Position numbers and translations under genes: made by a program
Notes under the pieces: model-generated
The model's input: only the letters and a program-made list of their open reading frames with translations
Told to the model about the DNA's origin: nothing
Databases searched by the model: none
Source: Candidatus Amesbacteria bacterium RBG_19FT_COMBO_48_16
GTDB lineage: Bacteria; Patescibacteriota; Microgenomatia; CAZETR01; Amesbacteraceae
Assembly (NCBI GenBank): GCA_001775555.1
Contig: MEXE01000037.1
Location: 1 to 35,959, forward strand
DNA: 35,959 nucleotides
Direction: 5' to 3'
Shown here: positions 26,978 through 35,959 of the stretch, piece after piece
How positions within the stretch are numbered: position 1 is the stretch's first letter
How the letters are laid out: each line of letters opens with the position of its first letter

Positions 26978-27442
26978 TTAATTAATTGAAGTGATGACTC
27001 CGTAACGGTTTAAGTTAAATGTTTTGGAGATACCTTCTAAAGAATCGGCGAGGGTGAAAATATAACCTCCGGGTATAAAACCGACGATTTCCCCGCTGCC
27101 ACTATTAAAAACCACCGTCAGGCCAGGTGAAGAAAATGTCTGGCTGGGTTCCAGACTGACCTCAAAATTGTCCGGGTCAGCCGGGGAATACACCGAACCC
27201 TTAAATAAAGTATAGCTTCCCGCAGAAAAGTAGATACCATAAGGGGACACAGCTCCTGAACCGGCGGTATCCCCGACCATGGCTTTGGCCTGCTGGCCCT
27301 TTAAGTCCGCCGTAATTTCGGCGGCTGCGGAATTGAGAGAGGTATGCTGACGGGAGGACAGGAGACTGACTCCGGTTAATGTCAGCAAAGCCGTTAACAC
27401 TCCTAAGGTGATCACAATTTCAACAAGAGTGAAGCCGCGCAT
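26978..27442 (-). CDS. Prepilin-type protein (GspH-like)
   Basis: MRGFTLVEIVITLGVLTALLTLTGVSLLSSRQHTSLNSAAAEITADLKGQQAKAM. Confidence 0.85.
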   Translation of the reverse strand: MRGFTLVEIVITLGVLTALLTLTGVSLLSSRQHTSLNSAAAEITADLKGQQAKAMVGDTAGSGAVSPYGIYFSAGSYTLFKGSVYSPADPDNFEVSLEPSQTFSSPGLTVVFNSGSGEIVGFIPGGYIFTLADSLEGISKTFNLNRYGVITSIN

Positions 27443-27445
27443 ATA

Positions 27446-28507
27446 TTACCGACCGCCGACCTGGCCGATGAGTCCGTAAATCGGGGCAATTATGGCCAAC
27501 ATCATTCCCCCAACGCAGATACCCACAATTACCAACATAACCGGCTCAAGAATGGCAGTAAAAGCCTTGAGAATATTGGAAACCTGATAATCCAGGTATT
27601 CGGATATGTCTTTCATAGCCTTATCCAGAGTACCGCTTTTTTCACCCGATTCGATTAATTTGACCAGGATGGAAGGAAAATATCCTCCGGCCAAACGAAA
27701 GCCTTCGGAGAGGCGCTTGCCGGACATAACCAACTCGCGGCTATGGGCAATGATCCGGGAAGTTTTGGACTTGAATACGACGTCGCGGGTCAATTCCAGG
27801 GCAGTGATAATGGGCAAACCGGAAGATAAAAGCAGATACATACTCCGGGAAAAACGGGTAAGATCGACCATTTTAATCAACCCTGAGACCAAGGGAAGGG
27901 AGAAAAAAACTTCCAGGACCAACTGTCTTTTGCGACGGAAAAAAATAATAAACAAGAGAATCCCCGCGACACTGCCGATGATCAAAGCCCAGGTCTGACG
28001 GATCAGAATGTCGGACATAAATACCATAATCCGGGTCGGGAGAGGCAACTCAACGCGGAGGCGGCTGAAGACCATGGAGATCTTGGGGACAACAAAAATG
28101 AGGATGACAAAAAGGACAAGCGCAAACACGATCATGATAATCACGGGGTATAAAAGGGCAAATTTGATTTTGTCGATAAACTCCATCTCTTCCCGGATAT
28201 GATTTCTTAAGTCCACTAAAGTGACTTCGAGAGTACCGGCCTCCTCTGATGCTTTGATCAAATTGACGGTGACTTTGTCAAAACTGCGGGGAAAATGCGC
28301 CAGCGAGGCGGACACCCGCTTGCCCTGCATCAGGTCATTTTTGATAGTTTCGAGGATTTTTTTAACGTTGCCTTTGGAATCCTCCATCATGGAGTTGACA
28401 GCGTCGAGAATGGGAATACCGGCCCCCAACATTGTAGACAAATTGCTGATCAGTTCGATTTTTTCATTACCTGACAAAGAAACGGGGGAGATGTGTTGTG
28501 TATCCAT
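27446..28507 (-). CDS. pilC: Type IV pilus inner-membrane protein PilC (GspF family)
   Basis: 353 aa; FSRSMYLLLSSGLPIITALELTRDVV; LVKLIESGEKSGTLDKAMKDISEYLDYQVSNILKAFTAILEPVMLVIVGICVGGMMLAIIAPIYGLI. Confidence 0.95.
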   Translation of the reverse strand: MDTQHISPVSLSGNEKIELISNLSTMLGAGIPILDAVNSMMEDSKGNVKKILETIKNDLMQGKRVSASLAHFPRSFDKVTVNLIKASEEAGTLEVTLVDLRNHIREEMEFIDKIKFALLYPVIIMIVFALVLFVILIFVVPKISMVFSRLRVELPLPTRIMVFMSDILIRQTWALIIGSVAGILLFIIFFRRKRQLVLEVFFSLPLVSGLIKMVDLTRFSRSMYLLLSSGLPIITALELTRDVVFKSKTSRIIAHSRELVMSGKRLSEGFRLAGGYFPSILVKLIESGEKSGTLDKAMKDISEYLDYQVSNILKAFTAILEPVMLVIVGICVGGMMLAIIAPIYGLIGQVGGR

Positions 28508-28513
28508 GTAGTA

Positions 28514-30208
28514 TCAGGATAGGAATTCAGCTTTGGTAACCCGAAGGACTTCCTCCACTGTAGTCACACCGTGTTTTATCTTGTCCAAACCATCTTCCAG
28601 CATGGTCTTCATACCCTGCTGACGGGCGGTCCCGGCGATGACATCAGAATCACTTTTTTGGGTAATCAGCTTTCTAATATTGTTATTCACTTCCAATACT
28701 TCAAATAAGCCCACCCGACCGGCATAGCCGGTAAAGCGGCAGGCTTTACAACCGCGGCCGGTGTATATAGTGAGAGTCTTGGCAGAACCAATAATTTGCC
28801 TGACTTCCGCTTCGGGAAAATTTTTGACCAGCTCGACCAGAGTTATGGAGTGACTTTGCTTACACTGATTACAGATCCGGCGGACCAGGCGCTGGGCAAT
28901 AATGACGGAAACGGTAGAAGCTACCAGAAAAGGCTCGACTTTCATATCCGAAAGCCGGGGAATAGCTGTGGCGGCATCGTTGGTGTGCAGGGTAGAAAGG
29001 ACCAAGTGACCAGTGAGAGCGGCGTTGACCGCGATACCGGCAGTGTCCGCATCCCTGATCTCACCTACAAAAATGATGTTTGGATCCTGGCGCAGAATAG
29101 AACGCAATCCGGTGGCAAAAGTGAGGTTGGCTTTGGGGTTGACCTGGATTTGGTTCGCACCCTTGATCTGATACTCGACCGGATCCTCCACAGTGGTAAT
29201 GTTTTTCTCGCGGGTGTTGAGAATTTTCAGGACGGAATAGATGGATGTGGTCTTGCCGGAACCGGTGGGGCCGGTGGAAAGAATCATGCCGTAGGATTTG
29301 GAATAGGCAGCAGCTACTTTTTTGAGATCCGCCTCGTTCATACCCAGGTCGGCGAAGGACAGTTCCCGCGTCCGGGTGGACAAGAGGCGTAAAACCGCTT
29401 TTTCCCCTGCGACGACGGGGATAATAGAAACCCGGATATCAATAGTCTCTTCCTCCAGGGCAACCCGCATTTTGCCGTCCTGGGGAGCCAGATGCTCGTC
29501 GGTGCGCAGATTGGAAAGAACTTTGATCCGGGTGACAATCCGGTCATGAAGGAATTTGGGAACATGCAAAGCGTCCTGCAGGAGACCGTCGATTCTGAAC
29601 CGGGCCAGGCTGTCATTTTCTCCCGGTTCGATATGGATATCCGAAGCTCTGGCCTGGTAAGCGGTGTCAATCAACAGGTCAACTATTTTGGCTACCGGAG
29701 GGTCTTCGAGCAGAGTTTTGGGACTCCAGACCTCTTCTTTGAGGAGGCTGTCGACTGTTTTTTGCAAATCTTTTTCATAAGCTCTAAGGACGGTGACGAC
29801 ATCCAGAGCCGTGGCGTAATGGGGAATTACCTTGGTCCGGGTCTTTTTGGCCAGAAACCCGAGAATTTCTTTTTGGGTAGGATCATAAGCGGCTATCTTG
29901 AGACCGGCAGAGTCGCGGGCAAAGGCAATTATTTTGAATTTTCTGGCCATCCGCTCGGGAATCAGGTAAAAAACCGATTCCGGGATGGTGAGTTTAGCTA
30001 GGTTTATAAAGGGGACCTGATAGTATTTTGCGATAAGTGTTCCAAGCTGTTCATCAGTTACCATGCCCTTTTCGACAAGTGTGTCTTCGAGTGGACGGGC
30101 GGTAGTAACAGCCTGGGAGACGGCTTCTTCCATGAGTTTGGAGGTAACCAGCCGACTTTTCAATACCAGATTTTTCAGCTTGTCATCGGGCAGGGACATC
30201 CACTCCAT
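28514..30208 (-). CDS. pilB: Type IV pilus assembly ATPase PilB (GspE family)
   Basis: GPTGSGKTTSIYSVLKILNTREKNITTVEDPVEYQIKGANQIQVN; LRQDPNIIFVGEIRDADTAGIAVNAALTGHLVLSTLHTNDA. Confidence 0.97.
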   Translation of the reverse strand: MEWMSLPDDKLKNLVLKSRLVTSKLMEEAVSQAVTTARPLEDTLVEKGMVTDEQLGTLIAKYYQVPFINLAKLTIPESVFYLIPERMARKFKIIAFARDSAGLKIAAYDPTQKEILGFLAKKTRTKVIPHYATALDVVTVLRAYEKDLQKTVDSLLKEEVWSPKTLLEDPPVAKIVDLLIDTAYQARASDIHIEPGENDSLARFRIDGLLQDALHVPKFLHDRIVTRIKVLSNLRTDEHLAPQDGKMRVALEEETIDIRVSIIPVVAGEKAVLRLLSTRTRELSFADLGMNEADLKKVAAAYSKSYGMILSTGPTGSGKTTSIYSVLKILNTREKNITTVEDPVEYQIKGANQIQVNPKANLTFATGLRSILRQDPNIIFVGEIRDADTAGIAVNAALTGHLVLSTLHTNDAATAIPRLSDMKVEPFLVASTVSVIIAQRLVRRICNQCKQSHSITLVELVKNFPEAEVRQIIGSAKTLTIYTGRGCKACRFTGYAGRVGLFEVLEVNNNIRKLITQKSDSDVIAGTARQQGMKTMLEDGLDKIKHGVTTVEEVLRVTKAEFLS

Positions 30209-30302
30209 TGTATACCAAAATGGAGTATTTGATCATTTGGTCATTACACCCATCTCTTAACTCGAGCCTTCGGCTCGCGTCTTACGCCGTAAGAGAGGGG
30301 AA

Positions 30303-30329
30303 TATCACACCTTTAAGGTGTGAAGGCTA
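30303..30329. repeat. 27-bp palindromic repeat copy
   Basis: TATCACACCTTTAAGGTGTGAAGGCTA, identical to 31010-31036. Confidence 0.95.
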
Positions 30330-30338
30330 TCCGGTAAG

Positions 30339-30536
30339 CTAGCGGAGAAGGAGAAGATAGGATAAGAGACAACAAGCAGAGATACCTACTAAACCCAGGC
30401 CTATTTCTAAAGCGTCGGGGCGGACTTTGGCCGGGTAGAGGTATTCGGCGGTATGAAAAATCTGTTTATCTCGAAGGCGTTGTCGCAAATATCCCCGAAT
30501 GCTGTAGACGATGGTTTCCGGACCGGTATACGGCAT
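30339..30536 (-). CDS. Hypothetical small protein with C-terminal hydrophobic segment
   Basis: 65 aa; ...ALEIGLGLVGISACCLLSYLLLLR. Confidence 0.45.
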   Translation of the reverse strand: MPYTGPETIVYSIRGYLRQRLRDKQIFHTAEYLYPAKVRPDALEIGLGLVGISACCLLSYLLLLR

Positions 30537-30546
30537 GGCCGGATTG

Positions 30547-30599
30547 TATCACAAACCATCACACACCCGGTGTGTGATGGTTTCCGGCGTGTGAAGGCT
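30547..30599. repeat. Variant palindromic repeat with nested palindrome
   Basis: TATCACA-[AACCATCACACACC-C-GGTGTGTGATGGTT]-...-TGTGAAGGCT: same outer ends as the 27-bp repeat. Confidence 0.85.
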
Positions 30600-30603
30600 G
30601 GTA

Positions 30604-30963
30604 TTAAAGTTTTAGGAGGACTTTGATGGCTGACAATAAATTTCTCCTCGTCCGAGCGCCGTGGGCGGCAGCCCAACCTCTCATTCTCTCTGAAGAAGCA
30701 CCATAGACCATTGGCTGCATCATAGCTAATAATCCGACTCCTGAGGATACTTTCCCTTCCATCTCCAACTTTGTCACATTCCTGGGTTCCATTAAACAGG
30801 CGTCGGGGTTTTGACTCCGGCAAGCTGTAATACCCTTAACACAAGCATGCGCCTGCTTACCAATACCGCCTTTCTGGCCTAATACTGCTGTCTCCAAATC
30901 GCCGCAAACTTCCGGCATGGGGCACTCCTGGGGAACCGGATAGGAGGATACTTCTCTTGCCAC
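30604..30963 (-). CDS. Hypothetical protein
   Basis: 119 aa ORF, Cys-containing (ECPMPEVCGD, ACVKGITACRS, PDACL); no recognised family. Confidence 0.4.
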   Translation of the reverse strand: MAREVSSYPVPQECPMPEVCGDLETAVLGQKGGIGKQAHACVKGITACRSQNPDACLMEPRNVTKLEMEGKVSSGVGLLAMMQPMVYGASSERMRGWAAAHGARTRRNLLSAIKVLLKL

Positions 30964-31009
30964 AACCTTATTTTACTATTTTTTTGGCAAGACTACAGGT
31001 TAATGAACG

Positions 31010-31036
31010 TATCACACCTTTAAGGTGTGAAGGCTA
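31010..31036. repeat. 27-bp palindromic repeat copy overlapping a stop codon
   Basis: TATCACACCTTTAAGGTGTGAAGGCTA, identical to 30303-30329. Confidence 0.95.
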
Positions 31037-31544
31037 GAAGGGTCTGGAGGTAGTTGCCGGCCAGGATACCGAAAGCAACCACAACTCCGCCTAATACCAG
31101 CATCCGCAGACTGTTTTTGAACAGTGAAGTGCCGGAAATATAAGCATTCAGATAACCCAGCAGGAATAAGGCTGCAAGTGAGAAACTGACAGAAAGAGAC
31201 AAAGCGATAGACCTGGGAAAGAAAATATAGGGGAAAAGCGGGATGAAGCCCGACCCCAGATAGGAAAAAAACATGATCACAGCGCCGGGGAGAGAATTTT
31301 TTGAGGCTATGTCGTGATGTAATTGATATTGGCCAACGGATTGGTCGGAGAGAAAACTACCGATACCCATAGACAGAGCCTCAATGAATATTAAAATCAG
31401 GCCGGTGGTAATAATGGCCGGAGTGCTCATTTGAGCCGAGGCAACACCGGTTAAAAGGCCGACCGACGAGGAGAGACTGTCCTCAACCCCGAATGTAAAA
31501 TTGCGGACCAAGGAGGCGGATCGGGAGTCTTTCAGACGGAACAT
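31020..31544 (-). CDS. VIT1/CCC1-family membrane transporter-like protein
   Basis: Likely ATG start MFRLKDSRSASLVRNFTFGVEDSLSSSVGLLTGVASA...EALSMGIGSFLS; multiple transmembrane segments. Confidence 0.8.
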   Translation of the reverse strand: MFRLKDSRSASLVRNFTFGVEDSLSSSVGLLTGVASAQMSTPAIITTGLILIFIEALSMGIGSFLSDQSVGQYQLHHDIASKNSLPGAVIMFFSYLGSGFIPLFPYIFFPRSIALSLSVSFSLAALFLLGYLNAYISGTSLFKNSLRMLVLGGVVVAFGILAGNYLQTLLAFTP

Positions 31545-31553
31545 GATACAAGT

Positions 31554-31652
31554 GTACACCCATTTTACTGGAATTTGCCTTAATGGCTTGATGCCGAAAT
31601 GGGTGTATATCCAGCGTACCGGTTTTGCAAACCTGAGTACGCTGACTATAGC
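31554..31652 (+). repeat. Structured intergenic repeat, copy 3 (internally deleted)
   Basis: GTACACCCAT...ATGGGTGTAT arms; lacks the ~66-nt middle hairpin; 46-nt tail identical to copy 1. Confidence 0.9.
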
Positions 31653-31708
31653 ATTTTGGGCGACAATTTCAGCTGGTTTTCAGGTGCGAGAGTATAATCT
31701 GGGGCGAT

Positions 31709-32380
31709 ATGAGAATACTGATCGTCGAGGATGAGCACCGGATAGCCAATTCGATTAAAAAAGGCCTGGAGCAGGAACATTTTGCCGTGGACGTGGCTTA
31801 TTCAGGAAGTGATGGCTGGGACCTGGCGGAGGGCGAAGAATATGACCTGATTATTCTGGATCTGATGCTGCCGGGAATGGATGGCCTGGAAATCTGCCGC
31901 AAGTTGCGCCGGGCAGGTATTAATACTCCGGTATTGATGCTGACAGCCAAAGGCCAGGTCCAGGACAGAGTAACAGGGCTGGACACCGGAGCGGATGACT
32001 ATGTGACCAAACCGTTTGCTTTTGAGGAACTTCTAGCCCGGGTGAGAGCATTGACGCGGCGGCCGAAAGTAACTCTGGACCCGGTATTAACAACTGACGA
32101 TTTATCGCTGGATACGAAATCTTATGAGGTCAAGAGGGGAATTCATTTAATTAAACTGACAGCCAAAGAGTTCTCCCTGCTGGAATATCTCCTGCGAAAT
32201 AGCGGCAATATCCTGACTAAAGAGCAGATTATCAGCCACGTGTGGAATTATGATGCAGATATCCTGCCGAATACGGTGGAAGTAAATATCCGAAATTTGA
32301 GAAATAAGATCGACCGGCCGTTTAAGGGTAAAAAAGCGTTAATTGCCACGGTCAGGGGTTTTGGCTACAAAGTGGGTTAA
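31709..32380 (+). CDS. OmpR-family response regulator
   Basis: MRILIVEDEHRIANSIKKGLEQEHFAVDVAYSG receiver domain; winged-helix NILTKEQIISHVWNYDADILPNTVEVNIRNLRNKID; upstream TATAAT at 31693-31698. Confidence 0.96.
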   Translation: MRILIVEDEHRIANSIKKGLEQEHFAVDVAYSGSDGWDLAEGEEYDLIILDLMLPGMDGLEICRKLRRAGINTPVLMLTAKGQVQDRVTGLDTGADDYVTKPFAFEELLARVRALTRRPKVTLDPVLTTDDLSLDTKSYEVKRGIHLIKLTAKEFSLLEYLLRNSGNILTKEQIISHVWNYDADILPNTVEVNIRNLRNKIDRPFKGKKALIATVRGFGYKVG

Positions 32381-32381
32381 T

Positions 32382-33380
32382 ATGTTCAGATCGGCCCGGA
32401 TCAAACTGACTGTCTGGTACCTGCTGATTATCATGCTGGTGAGCCTGATGTTCAGCGCAGTAATATATAGACTGCTATCTCTGGAAATTGCCAGGTTTGA
32501 GTACGCGCAGAGAATTCGCATCGAGAGACGATTTGGAGGAATGACGATGCATATTCCGGAAACAACTGAGCTGGTAGAGGAGACGCGGAGACGGATACTG
32601 ACCATGTTGGCAATCATCAACGGAGGAATTCTGGTGGTTGCAGGAGCTTTCGGTTATCTACTGGCGGGACAGACACTTCAACCAATTAAAGTAATGGTGG
32701 ACGAACAAAATCGGTTTGTGACTGATGCTTCCCACGAGTTGCGCACACCACTGACCGCTCTTAAAAGCGCCATGGAGGTACACTTACGGGACAGGCGGCT
32801 GACGCTAGTTCAGGCAAAAACCCTAATCGCCGGCAATATCAAGGACGTGAACAGGCTACAGGCACTGGCGGATGCTTTGCTGCAGCTAGCCCGGTATCAA
32901 AAAGCCAACGGACAAACGGTAAAAGAGAGACTTCAGGGTGAAGAAATAGTGAAAGAGGCTGTGAAAAAAATAGAACCGCTGGCGCACAAAAAACAAATAG
33001 GAATTAAAACCGAGACGACGGGCTTTTCGATCTGGGGCGATAAATACGGACTGACAGAGCTACTGATTATTTTATTGGATAATGCGGTCAAATATAGCCC
33101 GGCTAAAAGCACGGTGACAGTCCGGGGCAATAAAACCGACGGGTGGGTGACGATTTCGGTCACCGACTCCGGAACCGGTATTGATAAAGAAGACCAGCCA
33201 CATATTTGGGACCGGTTTTACCGGGCAGAAAGAGCCAGATCGGACAGTGAATCCGGAGGTTATGGTCTGGGCCTGGCAATTGCCAAAAAAATTGTGGAGG
33301 CAAACCGGGGAATGATTTCATTTACCAGCAGAGAAGGCCGGGGAACTACATTTACCGTCCGGCTGCCTGCTGCCCCTTAA
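32382..33380 (+). CDS. Sensor histidine kinase
   Basis: Likely start MFRSARIKLTVWYLLIIM; FVTDASHELRTPLTALKSAMEV, DNAVKYSPAKSTV, DSGTGIDKEDQPHIWDRFYRAERARSDSESGGYGLGLAIAKKIVEANRG. Confidence 0.96.
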   Translation: MFRSARIKLTVWYLLIIMLVSLMFSAVIYRLLSLEIARFEYAQRIRIERRFGGMTMHIPETTELVEETRRRILTMLAIINGGILVVAGAFGYLLAGQTLQPIKVMVDEQNRFVTDASHELRTPLTALKSAMEVHLRDRRLTLVQAKTLIAGNIKDVNRLQALADALLQLARYQKANGQTVKERLQGEEIVKEAVKKIEPLAHKKQIGIKTETTGFSIWGDKYGLTELLIILLDNAVKYSPAKSTVTVRGNKTDGWVTISVTDSGTGIDKEDQPHIWDRFYRAERARSDSESGGYGLGLAIAKKIVEANRGMISFTSREGRGTTFTVRLPAAP

Positions 33381-33400
33381 ATAATTAAGCCTTGCAACTT

Positions 33401-34618
33401 ATGCCACAAATAAAAAGGGTGTTTGAGGGTTTTTTTAAAAAATCGCTGCTTTTTAGGATTACAACCCTACTATTGGCTGCCGGGATGGTCTGGCTGGTTT
33501 ATACCAATACTATCGGTAAAAAGTCATCCATGCCCCAATTTCAGACTGCCAAGGTCGAAAAGGGTACCATAGTCTCGACTGTTTCCGCATCGGGTCAGGT
33601 GTTGACCACGAATATTTTATCCATAACTACAGAGGCGTCCGGGGTGGTCAAGAAAGTATATGTCAAGGACGCAGACAGGGTCTTTGCCGGGCAAAAGCTG
33701 GCCGAAGTAACTCTGGATACGGCGGGACTGGAAAAAAACGCACAGGCATTTGCCTCACTGGTCAGCGCCCAAAACGGAGTAAACTCGGCCAGGAATAGTT
33801 ACAGATCGGCTGTGGCAACTGCTGAGAAAGTATTGGACGAAGTCAAAGGGCATGACAAGGATGAGACATTTACCCAGAAGGAGTCCCGTACCAAAGCGGA
33901 AGTAGCCCGGGATAACGCTTACGACGGCATGAAATCCGCCGAAGCAAATTTGGCTGCCGCAAGTCTGAGTTACCGATCAACGACCCCGATAATTACCGCG
34001 CCTTTCTCGGGAGTAATCGGAAGTATCAATTTGGTCGAGGGGATGGTTCTGGAAAGCGCTGCTTCCACTACCAGCATTAATTCCCAAAGAGTGGCGGTCA
34101 TAAAAGGAGATTCGCTACCCGTTATTTCCGTGGGGTTAAGCGAGGTCGATGTGCCGAAGGTCAAAGTCGGACAAAAAGTGACTGTGACACTGGATTCCCT
34201 GGCCGACAAAACCTTTACCGGAGTTGTGGCAACCGTGGACAGAGTCGGGGCAACCATCAGCAATGTGACCAGCTACACCGCAAAAATAAAACTGGATCCC
34301 GCTTCCGGGGAAATCCTGCCAAATATGGCGGCGACGGCAAATGTGATTCTGGATACAAAAACGGAGGTGTTGATTGCTCCCGCGAGTGCAATTTCAACCC
34401 GCGACGGGATAAGTATTGCCAGAGTACTGAAGAATGGAAAAGAAGAGGAAATCCAAGTCGAGGCAGGACTTGTCAGTGATACAGGGGTCGAAATTATATC
34501 AGGTTTGGCTGAGGGGGAAACAGTAATTACCGGCACAATTTCCGCTGCAAGATCCTCCGGAACCCAAACCCGGTCCATATTCAGCGGAGGCTTTGGGATA
34601 GGAGGGGGATCCAGGTAA
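33401..34618 (+). CDS. RND/MacA-type efflux periplasmic adaptor-like protein
   Basis: Membrane anchor; VEKGTIVSTVSASGQVLTTNILSITTEASGVVKKVYVKDADRVFAGQKLAEV; ITAPFSGVIGSINLVEGMVL. Confidence 0.93.
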   Translation: MPQIKRVFEGFFKKSLLFRITTLLLAAGMVWLVYTNTIGKKSSMPQFQTAKVEKGTIVSTVSASGQVLTTNILSITTEASGVVKKVYVKDADRVFAGQKLAEVTLDTAGLEKNAQAFASLVSAQNGVNSARNSYRSAVATAEKVLDEVKGHDKDETFTQKESRTKAEVARDNAYDGMKSAEANLAAASLSYRSTTPIITAPFSGVIGSINLVEGMVLESAASTTSINSQRVAVIKGDSLPVISVGLSEVDVPKVKVGQKVTVTLDSLADKTFTGVVATVDRVGATISNVTSYTAKIKLDPASGEILPNMAATANVILDTKTEVLIAPASAISTRDGISIARVLKNGKEEEIQVEAGLVSDTGVEIISGLAEGETVITGTISAARSSGTQTRSIFSGGFGIGGGSR

Positions 34619-35280
34619 TGATTCAAATATCGGGGGTGAGTAAAATTTACAAAATAGGCGATGTTGAGACTGTAGCCCTGGATAATGTTTCTTTTGAAAT
34701 CAAAGCCGGGGAGTTTGTGGCTGTAATGGGGCCTTCGGGAAGCGGAAAATCAACCCTCATGCATATCCTGGGAGCGCTGGATAGACCGACGTCGGGGAAA
34801 TATATCCTGGACGGGGAGGAAGTCGAAAATCTGGGCGATGACGAGCTGGCAGAAATAAGAAACAAAAAAATAGGCTTTATTTTTCAAAGCTTTAATCTTC
34901 TTCCCCGGACTTCGGCAGTAAAGAATGTGACCATCCCCATGATGTATGCAGGGGTTGACAGAGATAAGAGATTTGGGACGGCGGTAAAGTATCTGAAAAT
35001 GGTGGGCTTGGAAGACAGGATGGAACACACCCCGGCACAACTTTCCGGAGGCCAGCAACAAAGAGTGGCTATTGCCCGAAGTCTGGTTATGGATCCGGCA
35101 ATAATACTGGCAGATGAACCGACCGGGAATATTGCCAGCGTTCAGGCAGAAGAGATAATGGCGATTTTCCGAAAATTAAACGACGAAGGGCGGACAATAA
35201 TCATGATTACCCATGAGGCAGATATCGCCGAACATGCAAAAAGAATAATCCATATCAGGGACGGGAGAATAAGAATATGA
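34618..35280 (+). CDS. ABC transporter ATP-binding protein (MacB/LolD-like)
   Basis: MGPSGSGKSTLMHILGALDRPTSG; QLSGGQQQRVAIARSLVMDPAIILADEPTGN. Confidence 0.97.
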   Translation: MIQISGVSKIYKIGDVETVALDNVSFEIKAGEFVAVMGPSGSGKSTLMHILGALDRPTSGKYILDGEEVENLGDDELAEIRNKKIGFIFQSFNLLPRTSAVKNVTIPMMYAGVDRDKRFGTAVKYLKMVGLEDRMEHTPAQLSGGQQQRVAIARSLVMDPAIILADEPTGNIASVQAEEIMAIFRKLNDEGRTIIMITHEADIAEHAKRIIHIRDGRIRI

Positions 35281-35959
35281 ATTTGGGGGAAATCATACTG
35301 GAGTCGCTGCAAACTCTGAAGGTAAATAAACTCAGGACCGGTTTGGCAGTTTTGGGCATCGTGATCGGCATAGGAAGTGTCATTACTCTGATTTCTCTGG
35401 GTACCGGTTCACAAAAAGCTGTGGAAAGCCAGATCCAGTCTCTGGGGAGTAATTTATTAACCGTCAGACCAGGATTTGTAACCAGCGGCAGAATAAGAGG
35501 GGCTGCGGGAGGCGGAACGACTTTGACTTTGGCCGACGCCGAGGCAATTGCCAGTTCCCCCAAAGTAACTAACGTTTCCCGGGTTTCCCCGGAGGTGGAA
35601 AGAAGAAGCCAAGTGACAACCGCGAAGGCAAATACGAATACCCAAGTCTACGGAGTAACTCCGACCTACTCCGAAGTCCACAAGGTCGAAATACAAGTAG
35701 GATCTTTTATCACCCAAAGGGATACGGATTCGATGACCAAGGCGGCTGTTTTGGGACCGCAGGTAGTCAGTGACCTGTTTGGAGAAGGAGCTGTACCCGT
35801 AGGTCAGACTATCCGGATAGAAGGACAAAGTTTCAGAATAATCGGGGTAACTGTAAGTCGGGGAGGTACGGGTTTTCAGAATCGGGACGATGTGGTCTAT
35901 ATTCCCCTAACCACAGCGCAAAAAATATTGTACGGGATAGATTACCTCTCCTCGATTGC
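35277..35959 (+). CDS. ABC transporter permease (MacB/FtsX-like), truncated by window end
   Basis: ATGA overlap with the ATPase gene; translates MNLGEIILESLQTLKVNKLRTGLAVLGIVIGIGSVITLISLGTGSQKAVESQIQSLGSNLLTVRPG...; open to the last base; not in the supplied ORF list. Confidence 0.9.
   Translation, partial: MNLGEIILESLQTLKVNKLRTGLAVLGIVIGIGSVITLISLGTGSQKAVESQIQSLGSNLLTVRPGFVTSGRIRGAAGGGTTLTLADAEAIASSPKVTNVSRVSPEVERRSQVTTAKANTNTQVYGVTPTYSEVHKVEIQVGSFITQRDTDSMTKAAVLGPQVVSDLFGEGAVPVGQTIRIEGQSFRIIGVTVSRGGTGFQNRDDVVYIPLTTAQKILYGIDYLSSI

Noticed and set aside
34618-35280. DEPTGNIAS instead of DEPTGNLDS in the MacB-like ATPase
   Set aside because: Single-position D-loop variation; Walker motifs and signature are intact, so not strong evidence of altered function.
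1-35959. CRISPR array, prophage, integrase or complete transposase
   Set aside because: No regularly spaced direct repeats and no recombinase or transposase ORF seen; the mobile interpretation of the secA-end repeat is therefore left as a hypothesis.

Overview
This looks like a chromosomal window from a Patescibacteria/CPR-like (Microgenomates-type) genome; that taxonomic reading is inference from gene content and style. Minus-strand housekeeping genes include secA, serS, lysS, greA and lon. There is a type IV pilus/pseudopilin operon (pilB, pilC, five prepilin-like proteins and a PilM-like/LytR_C protein). Cell-envelope genes include an L,D-transpeptidase, a PAP2 phosphatase and a secreted dockerin protein. 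The right end carries a two-component system and a MacAB-like efflux operon. The AT-rich left end is accessory: a BrnT/BrnA toxin-antitoxin pair and a Fic toxin. The strongest points for follow-up are: (1) an unlisted 55-aa ORF overlapping the fic start by ATGA, carrying the FicA inhibitory motif [S/T]xxxE[G/N]; (2) a perfect 24-bp direct repeat of the last 8 secA codons (KKCHYPN*) that brackets this Fic module; (3) a three-copy structured intergenic repeat with a compensatory base-pair change, whose conserved 3' hairpin also contains a promoter-like TTGCAA-N16-TATAAT and always points at a downstream + strand gene; (4) a T-box-like attenuator leader upstream of serS; (5) an in-frame palindromic insertion in a spermidine-synthase-like ORF; (6) two tRNA-Glu(CUC) genes 4.2 kb apart with different acceptor stems; (7) a palindrome family placed at the 3' ends of three consecutive genes. 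All calls are from reading the sequence; no database search was run.
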